Shown here piece after piece: positions 63,337 to 64,000 of a DNA stretch of 64,000 nucleotides. The position numbers and the translations under genes were made by a program. A model generated the notes under the pieces. The model was not told the DNA's origin. It made no database searches and saw nothing but the letters and a program-made list of their open reading frames with translations. How positions within the stretch are numbered: the stretch's first letter is position 1; every line of letters begins with the position of its first letter. The DNA is from Ramlibacter agri. Its GTDB lineage: Bacteria > Pseudomonadota > Gammaproteobacteria > Burkholderiales > Burkholderiaceae_C. The DNA lies in the NCBI RefSeq assembly GCF_012927085.1, contig NZ_JABBFX010000001.1, positions 1,860,001 through 1,924,000 on the forward strand. The letters run 5' to 3'.

Positions 63337-63354
63337 CCCTCGATTGTGGATTCA

Positions 63355-63448
63355 GGACGCGAAAGCCGCAAAGGCTGCGCCAAAGTCGCAAAACAAATCC
63401 TGGAAGTCCTTTTGCGACCTTTGCGTGACCTTCGCGACCTTTGCGTCC
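63355..63448. repeat. Long inverted repeat built of CGCAAAG units
   Basis: The left half reads GGACGCGAAAGCCGCAAAGG..., the right half ...CGACCTTTGCGTCC; units of CGCAAAGG/CGCGAAGG recur about every 10-11 nt with inverted symmetry around 63392-63405. It fills the gap between two minus-strand genes. The element at 14892-14971 has the same design. Confidence 0.7.
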
Positions 63449-63455
63449 GGAAGTT

Positions 63456-64000
63456 CTATGCCAGCGCGGTGACGCCTTCCATGCCATGCCGCGCCAGCGC
63501 ATTCCGCACGAAGGCGCTGGACCGTTGCTGCGCGAGGAAGCTTTCCAGCAGGTCCACCGCCGCGGCGCTGCGGCCGCGCGGCATCGCCATGGCCTGGTGG
63601 ATGGCCATGAAGGCGCCGGGCAGCAAGCGTACGCCGGGCACGCGCGCCAGGTCGGCGAGCAACTGCTGGCGCACGCCGGCGGCGGCGTCCAGCGCCGGGT
63701 CGGCGAGCAGCGCGTCGGCCGCGCAGGCATTGTCGAAGGGCACCTCCACCAGCTGCGCATGCCGCAGCTCGCGCGCCAGGTAAAGCGCATACGCGCTGCC
63801 GGCGCCCGCGACGATGCGGCGCCCGGGCTGGTCGACCTCGTCGTTGTGCTGCAGTGGCGACGCATCGCGCACGAGGTAGCAGCCTTCGATCTGCACATAA
63901 GGCGCGGTGAAGTGGATGCTTTCGGCGCGCTTCGGGTCGACGGCGAGGAAGCCGATGTCGGCCTTGCCCGAGGCGATGGCCGCGGCGGACGCGCCCGGCG
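63456..64000 (-). CDS. Extracellular solute-binding protein, family 3-like (partial)
   Basis: The last 181 residues of a protein whose start lies beyond the window. The frame is open to base 64000: GKADIGFLAVDPKRAESIHF, TAPYVQIEGCYLVRD, VDQPGRRIVAGAGSAYAL and DALLADPALDAAAG follow the order of periplasmic amino-acid-type (SBP_bac_3) receptors: hinge 1, second domain, hinge 2. The internal GTG at 63896 is not the start. A transporter receptor or an enzyme-like amino acid-binding relative; ligand unknown. No permease is seen on this side. Confidence 0.8.
   Translation of the reverse strand, partial: PGASAAAIASGKADIGFLAVDPKRAESIHFTAPYVQIEGCYLVRDASPLQHNDEVDQPGRRIVAGAGSAYALYLARELRHAQLVEVPFDNACAADALLADPALDAAAGVRQQLLADLARVPGVRLLPGAFMAIHQAMAMPRGRSAAAVDLLESFLAQQRSSAFVRNALARHGMEGVTALA

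Overview
The window is high-GC bacterial chromosome with short intergenic gaps and many ATGA-type start/stop overlaps. It most likely comes from a betaproteobacterium of the order Burkholderiales, family Comamonadaceae (Ramlibacter/Variovorax-like). The basis is gene content: four Bug-type solute receptors with no transport partner nearby, a general porin of the 'SSVTLYGRLN' type, a DUF4148-like protein, and the cluster trpS - M50 protease - yciO - PHP phosphoesterase. I saw no rRNA, tRNA, CRISPR array, prophage or insertion sequence.

Bases 1-25.2 kb are a catabolic region for what looks like (carboxylated) aromatic compounds. It holds a D-2-hydroxyacid dehydrogenase tail, an IclR regulator and a small VOC enzyme. 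Next come seven co-directional genes on the minus strand: a Liv-type binding protein, aldehyde dehydrogenase, Fe-type alcohol dehydrogenase and LivH-M-G-F. They are followed by a lipoprotein hydrolase and a LysR regulator divergent from a plus-strand operon of FAD hydroxylase, two-domain extradiol dioxygenase, FAA hydrolase, ACMSD-like decarboxylase and Bug receptor. A second, minus-strand set carries a Bug receptor, amidohydrolase, small EthD-like protein, Rieske oxygenase and porin. A lipoprotein amidohydrolase, a bestrophin and another Bug receptor close the region. The main discovery is here: six transcription units share one promoter layout, a YTGSCATCT-like box exactly 21 nt upstream of a C+TAnnnT -10 element. 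I did not find this pair elsewhere in the window by eye.

Bases 25.3-35.1 kb hold mostly small exported or membrane proteins and stress genes: a DUF4148-like protein, a hypothetical protein, a periplasmic basic protein, a FetAB-like ABC pair, a YVQPxPV repeat protein, a secreted metallo-beta-lactamase-fold protein, a large Ig-like secreted protein, a BON protein, Ku, and a KGG stress protein. Bases 35.3-37.4 kb are a convergent sensor kinase / NarL-type regulator pair.

Bases 37.4-44.6 kb are the housekeeping cluster trpS - M50 - yciO - DMT - PHP on the minus strand. It is interrupted by an oppositely oriented, translationally coupled trio (TPR-AAA ATPase, polytopic membrane protein, TPR-membrane protein) that I cannot assign to a known system. 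Bases 44.7-53.8 kb carry a signal-less ABC-type binding protein with a Bug receptor, a GST, pyrrolidone carboxyl peptidase, a YpfJ-type metallopeptidase, RhlE helicase, ApaH, a CNNM/CorC-like protein, a SapC-family protein and CrcB. Bases 54.3-62.0 kb are a signalling block: a PAS histidine kinase facing an operon of a response regulator fused to a degenerate class III cyclase domain and a hybrid kinase, with an OmpR regulator upstream. The end holds a small periplasmic protein, an SDR, and a truncated family-3 solute-binding protein.

Recurrent intergenic elements are a GGTGCGCAGC hairpin in three convergent gaps, a GGTCATCCCCGCG-type palindrome, and two long inverted repeats built from roughly 10-bp CGCAAAG/CGCAGAAG units. 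Several genes have a -10 hexamer only 6-11 nt before the start codon, suggesting leaderless or nearly leaderless mRNAs.
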